A program made the position numbers and the translations under genes. DNA of 64,000 bases from Bordetella parapertussis. Its GTDB lineage: Bacteria > Pseudomonadota > Gammaproteobacteria > Burkholderiales > Thiobacillaceae. The notes under the pieces were generated by a model. The model saw only the letters and a list, made by a program, of their open reading frames with translations. It was not told where the DNA came from and searched no databases. Below, in pieces: positions 56,083 through 63,887 of this stretch; within the stretch, counting starts at the first letter, position 1, and the number at the start of each line of letters is the position of its first letter. The stretch lies in NCBI GenBank assembly GCA_945890495.1, contig CAMDCO010000001.1, positions 1-64,000 of the forward strand. Reading direction: 5' to 3'.

Positions 56083-56832
56083 CTAGGCCTCTGCAGTGTG
56101 AAAAATCATGCGATACCCCACATAGGTCGCGGCCATCAGGAGGGGAAGAAGGAGCATGAAGCCAATCCCGTAGGGGATGATCAGGGCCAGCATCCAACCG
56201 CCCCCCAGCAACAGGGCGAAAAGCAGCATCGAAAGGGCATTGGTCAGCACGGTCCACAGGCTCCACCACAAGGCGCGGCCCGCCGAAAACGCATCAAACA
56301 GGATCAAGGCGGGCGCAAACCAAGAGGCCATGGAGACCGGCAGCAGGATGAGCAACGCCATCCACAAGGCTGGCATGACACGCTCAAGATGCGAATTCAA
56401 CACCTCCGGGCTGGGGCCTCCGCCCGACGCCCCGCCGGCATCGACCAGACTCAGGATTGTTTCCAGATCGCTTCCCGCCATCATCACAATCAACTGACTG
56501 GCGGCCAGAGTGGCGGCTACATTCAGCAGGCCCACCAGCAACAGGGGCGAAACTTTGGGTCGTAACAGCCCCGGCAGAACCAGAAAAGAAAACCGCTCAC
56601 CGCGTCGCGAGGCATCCCCCGCCAACATGAACAAGGCCACCACAAAGGGCCCCGCAAACGAGGCCAGAATCGCCCCCACACCGGTCATACCAAGAAGCAG
56701 GAGCGCCAACAGGACGGCCGAACTCAGCCCCAGCCAAGCCATGAAGCCCTGCCGTAGCAAGGCCACGCCACCCTGTAACCAAAGCACTCCCGCCCCCAGC
56801 GAGGGACGCGTGACTCGCAAGCGTTGTGTCAT
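56083..56832 (-). CDS. BPSS1780-like polytopic membrane protein
   Basis: A 249-aa protein of about six TM helices (MAWLGLSSAVLLALLLLGM, ASFAGPFVVALFMLA, LLLVGLLNVAATLAA, ALWMALLILLPVSMASW). The N-terminal VLWLQGGVALLRQ segment and the arrangement fit the family seen in Betaproteobacteria. Function unknown; next to DUF2782 and TauE-like genes on the same strand. Confidence 0.7.
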   Translation of the reverse strand: MTQRLRVTRPSLGAGVLWLQGGVALLRQGFMAWLGLSSAVLLALLLLGMTGVGAILASFAGPFVVALFMLAGDASRRGERFSFLVLPGLLRPKVSPLLLVGLLNVAATLAASQLIVMMAGSDLETILSLVDAGGASGGGPSPEVLNSHLERVMPALWMALLILLPVSMASWFAPALILFDAFSAGRALWWSLWTVLTNALSMLLFALLLGGGWMLALIIPYGIGFMLLLPLLMAATYVGYRMIFHTAEA

Positions 56833-56842
56833 AGCGAAGCGA

Positions 56843-57193
56843 TTAGAACGAGAACAAGACCCAGAGCGGAACCAGCAGATTCGGGGTGATCTCGTTCATG
56901 CGTTGGAACTGGCCGTTGCCAGTGGGGTCCAGCAGGTAATAGGGCGTGCCGTGCGACGGCGTCACCTTGACCATGTAGAGCTTGCCACGCACCCTAAACT
57001 CCTCCACCCGGTCCTGCCCGCGATGCAGGATGGTGATCTGCGGCTCCAGCGACGGATCCTGAACCAGGCCGGGGGGCGGCGGTATCACCGGCACCGGCTC
57101 CAGTTGAACTGGGGCCGCCCGAACCAAAGACGACAGCGCCAAGGTTAGCGTCAGGCTCAGCGTTAAGGCCGATAACAGTCTGGAAATAGACAT
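56843..57193 (-). CDS. DUF2782-family exported protein
   Basis: A 116-aa protein with signal peptide (cleavage near VRA-AP), a Pro-rich segment (VIPPPPGL) and the conserved block PQITILHRGQDRVEEFRVRGKLYMVKVTPSHGTPYYLLD split over about 40 residues. Function unknown. The family is usually a neighbour of polA, as here. AGGA precedes the ATG by 8 bases. Confidence 0.82.
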   Translation of the reverse strand: MSISRLLSALTLSLTLTLALSSLVRAAPVQLEPVPVIPPPPGLVQDPSLEPQITILHRGQDRVEEFRVRGKLYMVKVTPSHGTPYYLLDPTGNGQFQRMNEITPNLLVPLWVLFSF

Positions 57194-57224
57194 GGGGTAT
57201 TCCTGCTATAAAGAGTTGGCGGAT

Positions 57225-57332
57225 TTAAGTGTGAAGGGCAACGGCATTATGACGCAAGTGTAGCTGCTTCATGAACACCTCGTGGGGCGTCTTGAAACCG
57301 AGGCCTTTTCTGGGGCGTTGGTTAGCGTGAAA
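57225..57332 (-). pseudogene. C-terminal fragment of IS30-family transposase
   Basis: The frame reads FHANQRPRKGLGFKTPHEVF and ends VALHT before TAA. This matches the IS30 transposase C-terminus (LNxRPRKxLGYxTPxEVF). The upstream part is interrupted by palindromic repeats, so it is a dead remnant. Confidence 0.75.
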
Positions 57333-57347
57333 CAACACAGTCATTGG

Positions 57348-57475
57348 CGTAGGGGAACCCCCCTGTGGTTGCCCATTTACCACCAGGGCAGGCACAGGGG
57401 CCTGCCCCTACGAGGTGACCGCCCCTCAACAGGCGTAGGGGCAACCCCCCGTGGTTGCCCTGGTTGGGCAGGCAC
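57348..57475 (+). repeat. Family-1 repeat plus half copies inside the IS30 remnant
   Basis: A full 65-bp unit (57348-57412: B half, ATTTACCACC, inverted A half) is followed by 21 bp, a second B half (57434-57460) and a truncated inverted A half (57466-57475). The link sequence ending CAACAGG is shared with the 44.4-kb copy. Confidence 0.88.
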
Positions 57476-57484
57476 GAGGACGGC

Positions 57485-57605
57485 CCTTGCAATCGGTTTC
57501 ATGATTTGGGGTGGCATGAATGCCATGAAAGTTGAGGCGGTGCCCGGCGAACGCCTTGCCGTTGTCGGTCGTCAGCGTATGGACCTGGCTGCCAGGCACC
57601 CGTGG
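57485..57605 (-). pseudogene. Internal fragment of IS30-family transposase
   Basis: On the minus strand the frame reads VHTLTTDNGKAFAGHRLNF, the second-Asp region of the IS30 DDE domain (normally TLTxDNGKEFAxH). It then leads into unrelated sequence and a half repeat. It belongs to the same decayed transposase as the piece at 57225-57332; the region between was replaced by repeats. Confidence 0.7.
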
Positions 57606-57614
57606 TTGCCTATT

Positions 57615-57645
57615 TTGTCAATGTACTCTACTGTGCATATATGCA
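57615..57645 (+). promoter_or_regulatory. Promoter and likely operator of the MazEF-like operon
   Basis: TTGTCA (57615-57620), 17 bp, TATATG (57638-57643). The -10 box lies inside a perfect 12-bp palindrome TGCATATATGCA (57634-57645), a probable binding site for the autoregulating antitoxin. Confidence 0.6.
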
Positions 57646-57663
57646 ATGCGATTGGAGCCCATC

Positions 57664-57894
57664 ATGCAAAAGCGAATGACCATATCTATCGACGAAGCGG
57701 TCTACGAAGGCCTCGTCAGATTTGTCGGCAGGAGAAAAATCAGCCAGTTCCTTGAAAATCTGGCGAGGCCGCATGTTGTCACTGACGACCTTGATACCGG
57801 TTATCAGGCGATGGCCGAAGACACGCAACGCGAGAAGGATGCGCGCGAATGGTGCGAAGCCTTGATTGGAGATACTGCAGATGTTGCGCGGTGA
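57664..57894 (+). CDS. MazE-like antitoxin (type II)
   Basis: A 76-aa protein: [19 protein letters not shown] then [17 protein letters not shown], a ribbon-helix-helix-type DNA-binding N-terminus. The acidic C-terminus ([19 protein letters not shown]) should wrap the toxin. GGAG is 7 bases upstream. It overlaps the toxin gene by 14 bases. Confidence 0.8.
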   Translation: MQKRMTISIDEAVYEGLVRFVGRRKISQFLENLARPHVVTDDLDTGYQAMAEDTQREKDAREWCEALIGDTADVAR

Positions 57895-58207
57895 AATCTG
57901 GTGGGTCGAGTTCGACCCCGCCGTGGGCAGCGAGATACGAAAAACCCGGCCCGCCGTCATTGTCAGCAACGATGCCTCGAACAGGCACCTCTCACGGGTT
58001 CAGGTTGTACCACTGACCAGCAACACGGGCAGGCTGTACCCCAGCGAGGCGCTCGTTACCGTGGATAGCAAGGAAAGCAAGGCCATGACAGACCAGATCA
58101 TGACGGCGGATAAGCGGCGCCTGAAGAATCTGATGGGCAAACTGACGCGGGAAGAGATGAAATCCCTGGAGCAGGTGCTGAAAATTCAGCTTGGGATACC
58201 GCTCTAA
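57881..58207 (+). CDS. MazF-like mRNA endoribonuclease toxin
   Basis: A 108-aa PemK/MazF-family toxin: [36 protein letters not shown], and the late [12 protein letters not shown]. It cleaves mRNA at short sequence motifs when free. Intact and paired with an antitoxin in the same operon. Confidence 0.88.
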   Translation: MLRGEIWWVEFDPAVGSEIRKTRPAVIVSNDASNRHLSRVQVVPLTSNTGRLYPSEALVTVDSKESKAMTDQIMTADKRRLKNLMGKLTREEMKSLEQVLKIQLGIPL

Positions 58208-58212
58208 CCCCG

Positions 58213-58938
58213 CTACAGATTGAGCAGAATCTCTTGCTCGCGGGTCGTCGGTGCAAAGCCCTGATGCTCGTAATGACGGAAGATCGCGTCCACGACCGCC
58301 TGCGGCTCATCCATCACCTGAATCAGGTCTAAGTCTTCCGGGGCGATCATGCCTCCGCCAGCCAATTCAGTCCGCAACCAATCTAGCAGGCCCTGCCAGA
58401 AGTCACGCTGCATGAGAATGATAGGGATACGGCGAATCTTGTGCGTCTGTACCAGGGTCAAGACCTCCATCAACTCGTCCAGCGTCCCGTAGCCGCCGGG
58501 CATGATGACAAAGGCGGAGGTGTGCCGCACGAACATGACCTTGCGAGCGAAAAAATGCCGAAAGGTCTGGCTGACATCCTGATAGGGATTGATATGTTGC
58601 TCGTGGGGGAGCTCGATATTCAGCCCCACGCTGGGCGATTTTCCGGCATAGGCCCCCTTGTTCGCCGCCTCCATAATGCCCGGCCCCCCGCCCGAAATGA
58701 CAGAAAACCCCGCATCGGAAAGACCGCGTGCCAGGGTTTCGGTCAACGCGTAATAAGGCGACCCCGGAGGGACACGGGCACTGCCAAAAATGGTCACCGC
58801 CGGCTGAATGCGCGCCAAACTCTCGGTGCCCTGAACAAATTCGGCCATAATCTCGAACACGCGCCAAGACTCCATGGAGGTTTCTTGGCGTCGTTCACAG
58901 GGCTCGCTGGCGCAGCCCGGCTTAGGAATCTTGTTCAT
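58213..58938 (-). CDS. LOG-family (Rossmann-fold) nucleotide phosphoribohydrolase-like protein
   Basis: A 241-aa protein of the TIGR00730-like group: ISGGGPGIMEAANKGAY (phosphate binding) and MPGGYGTLDELMEVL (signature). Relatives release bases from nucleoside monophosphates (cytokinin-type chemistry) or act as nucleotide hydrolases. The ATG at 58938 overlaps the polA ATG on the other strand; a start 21 residues later (MESWRVF) is possible. Confidence 0.85.
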   Translation of the reverse strand: MNKIPKPGCASEPCERRQETSMESWRVFEIMAEFVQGTESLARIQPAVTIFGSARVPPGSPYYALTETLARGLSDAGFSVISGGGPGIMEAANKGAYAGKSPSVGLNIELPHEQHINPYQDVSQTFRHFFARKVMFVRHTSAFVIMPGGYGTLDELMEVLTLVQTHKIRRIPIILMQRDFWQGLLDWLRTELAGGGMIAPEDLDLIQVMDEPQAVVDAIFRHYEHQGFAPTTREQEILLNL

Positions 58939-61708
58939 GATAGATACACACTCCGTTCAAACGCTGCTTCTGGTCGATGGGTCATCCTATCTGTACCGCG
59001 CCTACCACGCCCTACCTGACCTCAAGAATCGTCAGGGCGAGGCGACCGGTGCGCTCTATGGCGTCCTCAACATGCTGCGCCGTCTGCGTCGCGAGACACC
59101 GGCCGATCTCGCCGCCTGCATCTTCGATGCCAAAGGCCCCACCTTTCGCGAGGCCTGGTACCCGGACTATAAGGCCAACCGGCCGCCCATGCCAGATGAC
59201 TTGCGTGCGCAAGTCGCCCCACTCCATGAGGCCATTCGTGCCGCCGGCTGGCCGCTGATCGCCGAGACCGGCGTCGAGGCCGACGATGTCATCGGCACCT
59301 TGGCGCGCCAAGCCGAGGCCGCCGGGATGCGCGTCATCATTTCCAGCGGCGACAAGGACATGTCGCAACTAGTGTCCGATCAGATTACCGTCATCGACAC
59401 CATGGCCAACAAGACCTACGACCGCGCCGGCGTAATCAACAAGTTTGGCGTGCCGCCCGAGCGCATCATTGACTGGCTCACGCTGACGGGTGACGCCGTG
59501 GACAATGTGCCAGGCGTTCCCAAGGTCGGCCCCAAAACGGCCACCAAATGGCTGACCGAATTCGGCGATCTGGACACGCTGATCGCCCGCGCCACCGAGG
59601 TCAAAGGCGTGGTGGGCGACAACCTGCGCGCCAGCCTGGACTGGCTGCCGATGGCGCGGCGCTTGGTGACCATCAAGATTGACTGCGCCCTGCCGGAGCA
59701 AGCCACCGAGCTCACCTGGCGTGCCGAGGACAAGGACATCCTGGCGGCACTATTTGAACGCTATGGCTTTAAGGCCTGGCTCACGGAGACCGCACCCTCC
59801 GCCGCGCCCGCCGCCGCCATCACCGGCTCCACCCGCCCCCTCTCCCCAAGCCCCTCCCCCGTGGAGGGTGGAGAGACGCGGATGACAGCTGTCACCCCGC
59901 GTGAACGCCATTACGAAACCCTGCTCACCGAGGCGGATCTAGCCCGTTGGCTGGACAAGATCACGCAGGCGGAACTCGTCTGCCTCGACACTGAAACCAC
60001 AGCGCTTGACCCCATGGCGGCGCGCCTCGTCGGGCTGTCGTTTGCCGTTGAGCCTGGCGAAGCGGCCTACCTGCCACTGGTGCACGCCTATCCCGGCGCA
60101 CCCGATCAGCTTGATCTTGCCGCCACGCTGACTCAGCTCAAGCCCTGGCTAGAAGATGCCAGCCGGGCCAAGGTCGGTCAGAACCTCAAATACGACTGGC
60201 ATGTGTTCGCCAACCACGGCATTCACCTAGCCGGCATGGCGCACGACACCTTGCTGCAAAGCTATGTATTAGAGGCGCACGAGCGCCACGACATGGACAC
60301 CCTTGCCGCCCGCCATCTCGGTGAGACGACCCTCACTTTTGAAGAGGTCTGCGGCAAGGGCGCGAAGCAGATCAGCTTCGATCAAGTGAGTATCGAGCGG
60401 GCCACGGAATACGCCGCCGAGGACGCCGACATTACCCTGCGCCTGCATCAGGCCTTGCACCCGCAGATCGCCGCCGATGCCGCGCTGAACCCCGTCTATC
60501 GCGACATTGAGATGCCACTGATGCCTATCCTGGCGCGTATGGAACGCCATGGGGTGAAGATTGATGCCGCACGGCTTCGCCAACAATCTGGCGAACTAGC
60601 GAAGGCCATGCTGCTACTAGAGGCCCGTGCGTATGAAGCCGCAGGCCAGCCCTTCAACCTCAACTCGCCCAAGCAACTGGGCGAGATCCTGTTCGAAAAG
60701 CTCGGCCTGCCCGTGGTCAAAAAGACGCCGACGGGCGCGCCGTCCACCGACGAATCGGTGCTAGAAAAGCTGGCTGAGGACTACCCGCTGCCCAAGATCC
60801 TGCTCGAATACCGCAGTCTCGCCAAGCTCAAATCGACCTATACCGACAAGCTGCCGGGCCTCATCGACCCCGCCACCGGGCGCGTCCACACCACCTACTC
60901 GCAAGCCACGGCGGTCACCGGCCGGCTATCGTCCACCGACCCCAATCTGCAAAACATCCCCATTCGCACCGCCGAAGGACGGCGCATCCGCGAGGCCTTC
61001 ATCGCCGAACTAGGTTGCGTGTTGCTCTCCGCCGACTACTCGCAGATCGAGCTGCGCATCATGGCGCACTTATCCGGCGACCCCGGCATGGTCACGGCCT
61101 TTCTTAATGACGCGGACATCCACACCGCCACGGCGGCCGAGGTGCTGGGACTAGAACCCGCACAGGTTGCGCCGGAACAACGGCGCATGGCCAAGGCCGT
61201 CAACTTTGGCCTCATCTACGGCATGTCGGCCTTCGGCCTGGCCGCACAATTAGGCATTGAGCGCAGCGCCGCGCAAGGCTTCATCGACCGCTATTTTGGC
61301 CGCTTCCCCGGCGTGGCCGACTACATGACACGCACCCGCGAAACGGCGCGTGGCCAAGGTTTTGTCGAGACCCTGTTTGGCCGGCGTTTGTATTTACCGG
61401 AAATCACCAGCAAAAATCCCGCGCGCCGTCAGGGGGCCGAACGCGCCGCCATCAACGCGCCCATGCAAGGCACCGCCGCCGACCTCGTCAAGCTAGCGAT
61501 GATCGCAGTGCAAGGTTGGCTGGACGCGGAAGGGCTTTCCACCCGCATGATCCTGCAGGTCCACGACGAACTGGTGCTAGAGGTTCCCGAAGGCGAACTG
61601 GCCCGCGTTCAGGCCGCGTTGCCCGGGTTAATGTGTGGTGTCGCCCAACTCGCTGTCCCGCTCAAGATCGAGATGGGCGTCGGGCCCAACTGGGACGCCG
61701 CGCATTAA
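58937..61708 (+). CDS. polA: DNA polymerase I
   Basis: A 923-aa repair/replication polymerase. The 5'-3' exonuclease spans residues 1-290 (LLVDGSSYLYRAYHALP). The proofreading domain is intact (CLDTETTAL, NLKYDWHVF, AEDADITLR). Polymerase motifs: SADYSQIELRIMAHLSGD (A), RRMAKAVNFGLIYGMS (B), QVHDELVLEV (C). Residues about 300-314 hold PLSPSPSPVEGGE, a palindrome-encoded insert in the linker between the two exonuclease domains. AGGA lies 9 bases before the ATG. Confidence 0.97.
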   Translation: MIDTHSVQTLLLVDGSSYLYRAYHALPDLKNRQGEATGALYGVLNMLRRLRRETPADLAACIFDAKGPTFREAWYPDYKANRPPMPDDLRAQVAPLHEAIRAAGWPLIAETGVEADDVIGTLARQAEAAGMRVIISSGDKDMSQLVSDQITVIDTMANKTYDRAGVINKFGVPPERIIDWLTLTGDAVDNVPGVPKVGPKTATKWLTEFGDLDTLIARATEVKGVVGDNLRASLDWLPMARRLVTIKIDCALPEQATELTWRAEDKDILAALFERYGFKAWLTETAPSAAPAAAITGSTRPLSPSPSPVEGGETRMTAVTPRERHYETLLTEADLARWLDKITQAELVCLDTETTALDPMAARLVGLSFAVEPGEAAYLPLVHAYPGAPDQLDLAATLTQLKPWLEDASRAKVGQNLKYDWHVFANHGIHLAGMAHDTLLQSYVLEAHERHDMDTLAARHLGETTLTFEEVCGKGAKQISFDQVSIERATEYAAEDADITLRLHQALHPQIAADAALNPVYRDIEMPLMPILARMERHGVKIDAARLRQQSGELAKAMLLLEARAYEAAGQPFNLNSPKQLGEILFEKLGLPVVKKTPTGAPSTDESVLEKLAEDYPLPKILLEYRSLAKLKSTYTDKLPGLIDPATGRVHTTYSQATAVTGRLSSTDPNLQNIPIRTAEGRRIREAFIAELGCVLLSADYSQIELRIMAHLSGDPGMVTAFLNDADIHTATAAEVLGLEPAQVAPEQRRMAKAVNFGLIYGMSAFGLAAQLGIERSAAQGFIDRYFGRFPGVADYMTRTRETARGQGFVETLFGRRLYLPEITSKNPARRQGAERAAINAPMQGTAADLVKLAMIAVQGWLDAEGLSTRMILQVHDELVLEVPEGELARVQAALPGLMCGVAQLAVPLKIEMGVGPNWDAAH
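59836..59876. repeat. Family-2 palindrome inserted in frame in polA
   Basis: CCCCCTCTCCCC, CCCCTCCCCC and a partial complement GGAGGGTGGAGAG. It encodes PLSPSPSPVEGGE in the linker of PolA and is in the same phase as the kdsB copy at 18031-18073. Confidence 0.78.
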
Positions 61709-61725
61709 AACCCACCCCCTCAAGG

Positions 61726-61793
61726 CCCCGTGGTTGCCCGCACCCTGTGTTACCCATTCACCGCCAGGGCAGGCACAGGGGCCTGCCCCTACG
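61726..61793 (+). repeat. Family-1 repeat, degenerate copy
   Basis: A truncated B half (CCCCGTGGTTGCCC), a variant spacer ending CCATTCACCGC, and an intact inverted A half ending CCTGCCCCTAC. First of two copies after polA. Confidence 0.8.
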
Positions 61794-61913
61794 GGGTTAC
61801 CTAGCAGGGTGGGGTACACCAGATCAGGATCAATCCCCAAACCACGATGACCCGGCGTGCTTCTGGCGTGATCGAGATGGGCGTGGGCCCCAATTGAGGC
61901 GCCGCGCATTAAC

Positions 61914-62021
61914 CGTAGGGGCAACCCCCCGTGGTTGCCCTGCAAACCCCCGTTGTTGCCCTGCAAATCCACCCGTAGCCGCCCATTCACCGCTAGGGCA
62001 GGCACAGGGGCCTGCCCCTAC
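61914..62021 (+). repeat. Family-1 repeat, expanded copy
   Basis: A full B half (61914-61940), a second partial B-like piece (CCCCCGTTGTTGCCC), the spacer CCGCCCATTCACCGC and an inverted A half (61994-62021). It shows internal amplification of the B half. Confidence 0.82.
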
Positions 62022-62058
62022 ATGGTTGCCCGTGGTTATCCGACGGGTTTCTGGCACT

Positions 62059-62445
62059 TCAGATCAGGATCAATCCCCAAACCACAATGACATTGAGGAT
62101 GGCGATCAGAACCGCCGCGCTGCCAATGTCCTTGGCACGCTTGGCGAGGCGGTGGTTTTCCAGCGAGATTCGGTCAACCGTCGCCTCAACGGCCGAATTG
62201 AGTAATTCCATCAGCACCACACCGAACAAGCTGCCGATCAACACGGCCCGTTCCAGCCCCGTCTCGCCAAACCATAGGGCCGCGGGGATCAGCAGTACGG
62301 CCAGGATCAGTTCCTGGCGGAAGGCGTCTTCATGTTTCCAGGCCGAACGCAACCCGGCTAGTGAATAGAAAAAGGCATTCAGAACGCGTCTGATGCCGGT
62401 CTTACCCTTGTGTGGGCTCTCGCTCTCAACGCTTGGCCCGCTCAT
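62059..62445 (-). CDS. dgkA: Diacylglycerol kinase
   Basis: A 128-aa membrane enzyme with three TM helices and the active-site segment MELLNSAVEATVDRISLENHRLAKRAKDIGSAAV (shown here only as family pattern). It rephosphorylates diacylglycerol from envelope synthesis. A copy of its last 31 bp is found 240 bp further toward polA. AAGG is 7 bases upstream. Confidence 0.93.
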   Translation of the reverse strand: MSGPSVESESPHKGKTGIRRVLNAFFYSLAGLRSAWKHEDAFRQELILAVLLIPAALWFGETGLERAVLIGSLFGVVLMELLNSAVEATVDRISLENHRLAKRAKDIGSAAVLIAILNVIVVWGLILI

Positions 62446-62446
62446 C

Positions 62447-63886
62447 TCAACCCTTCCAAGCCAGGTCCAGTTCCCGCGCCGCTTTTACATCGTCCAGACG
62501 CCTGACCGGTTGCGTGTAGGGTGCACCTTTAACGAGGTCGGGCTGAGTCTCGGCCTCGGTCTTAATGGCGACCATGGCGGCAATAAAGGCATCCAGCGTC
62601 TCGCGGCTCTCGGTTTCGGTCGGTTCGATCAGCAGGCATTCCGGCACTAGCAAGGGGAAATAAGTCGTCGGCGCGTGGAAGCCGTAATCGAGCAGGCGCT
62701 TGGCAAAATCCATCGCCGACACGCCGGTCGCATCCTTGAGCTTTTTCAGCGTGACGATGAACTCGTGGCTGGCGCGCCGCTCGGGATAGGCCAGTTCAAA
62801 GCCGGCCTTTTTCAGCTCGACGGCCAGATAGTTGGCGTTGAGCGTAGCGTAATCGGCCACCCGACGCATGCCGTCGCGGCCCAGCAGGCGGGCGTAGGCC
62901 CAAGCGCGCAGCAAGATGCCCTGATTGCCGCCGAAGGCACTCATGCGACCGATGCTTTGCGGACAGTCAGCCTCTTCCAGATAGCGATATTGCCCGCCGT
63001 CCAGGGCCACCAACGGGATCGGCAGAAAGGGTAAGAGCCGCTCGGCCACACCGACGGGACCTGCGCCCGGGCCGCCACCGCCGTGCGGCGTGGAGAAGGT
63101 CTTGTGCAGATTCATGTGAATGACATCGAAGCCCATGTCGCCGGGGCGCACGCGACCCAAGATGGCGTTGAGGTTGGCGCCGTCGTAATAAGTCAGGCCA
63201 CCGGCTGCGTGGACGATCTTCTGGATCTCCAGGATGCCGGTCTCGAACGCGCCGATAGTGGACGGATTGGTCAGCATCAGACCGGCGGTTTGCGGGCCGA
63301 CCGCGGCGCGCAGGGCGTCGAGATTGACATTGCCCTCGCGGGTGCTGGGGATCTCCTTGACCGTGTAGCCGCACATGGCGGCCGTCGCCGGATTGGTGCC
63401 GTGCGCCGCATCGGGGACCAGAATCTCGCGCCGGGCCGTGTCACCGCGCGCATCGTGATAGGCGCGAATCATGGCGATGCCGGCAAACTCGCCCTGCGCG
63501 CCGGCCATCGGTGCCAGCGACACACCAGCCATACCGGTGACTTCCTTCAAGATTTCTTGCAACTCGAACATGCAGGCCAGAAAACCCTGACCCGAGCTCG
63601 CATCCGCCAAGGGGTGGCGGTTCAGGAAACCATCCAGCATCGCCGCCGCGTTGGAGCCACGCGGGTTGTATTTCATCGTGCAGGAACCCAGCGGGTAGAA
63701 CTGCGTGTCGATCGAGAAGTTCTTTTGCGACAGCCCGGTGTAATGTCGCACCACATCCAGTTCGGACACCTCAGGCAGGGCGGGCGGCGTCGCGCGCAGG
63801 GTTTCGGCGGGGAGATCCACCGACAGGGCCGCCGGCATCTGAGCGGTCGCGGTGCGGCCCGCTTGGGCGCGTTCAAATATCAGCAT
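62447..63886 (-). CDS. gcvPB: Glycine dehydrogenase (decarboxylating) subunit 2
   Basis: A 479-aa PLP enzyme, C-terminal half of the split P-protein of the glycine cleavage system. [22 protein letters not shown] and the PLP-Lys segment [18 protein letters not shown] are clear. It works as a heterotetramer with GcvPA, whose gene ends 1 bp upstream. Split P-protein genes are typical of some beta-/gammaproteobacteria. Confidence 0.96.
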   Translation of the reverse strand: MLIFERAQAGRTATAQMPAALSVDLPAETLRATPPALPEVSELDVVRHYTGLSQKNFSIDTQFYPLGSCTMKYNPRGSNAAAMLDGFLNRHPLADASSGQGFLACMFELQEILKEVTGMAGVSLAPMAGAQGEFAGIAMIRAYHDARGDTARREILVPDAAHGTNPATAAMCGYTVKEIPSTREGNVNLDALRAAVGPQTAGLMLTNPSTIGAFETGILEIQKIVHAAGGLTYYDGANLNAILGRVRPGDMGFDVIHMNLHKTFSTPHGGGGPGAGPVGVAERLLPFLPIPLVALDGGQYRYLEEADCPQSIGRMSAFGGNQGILLRAWAYARLLGRDGMRRVADYATLNANYLAVELKKAGFELAYPERRASHEFIVTLKKLKDATGVSAMDFAKRLLDYGFHAPTTYFPLLVPECLLIEPTETESRETLDAFIAAMVAIKTEAETQPDLVKGAPYTQPVRRLDDVKAARELDLAWKG

Positions 63887-63887
63887 G

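Larger units (their letters stand above)
57194..57663. other. Degraded IS/repeat region upstream of the toxin-antitoxin module
   Basis: A 470-bp stretch without an intact gene. It contains two pieces of an IS30-type transposase (57225-57332 and 57485-57605, minus strand), a complete family-1 repeat and extra half repeats (57348-57475), and the promoter of the MazEF-like genes (57615-57645). Confidence 0.7.
61666..62091. repeat. Tandem duplication of the polA/dgkA junction with family-1 repeats
   Basis: The last 43 bp of polA (61666-61708) recur at 61870-61912. The last about 31 bp of dgkA (62061-62091) recur at 61821-61852, each with a few changes. Thus a piece spanning both gene ends was duplicated, and only the outer copies remain functional. 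Family-1 copies lie in both units (61726-61793 and 61914-62021). The 350-bp gap between polA and dgkA contains nothing else. Confidence 0.85.

Noticed and set aside
57348-57475. CRISPR-like array
   Set aside because: Repeats are palindromic, of mixed orientation, without regular unique spacers, and no cas genes are present.
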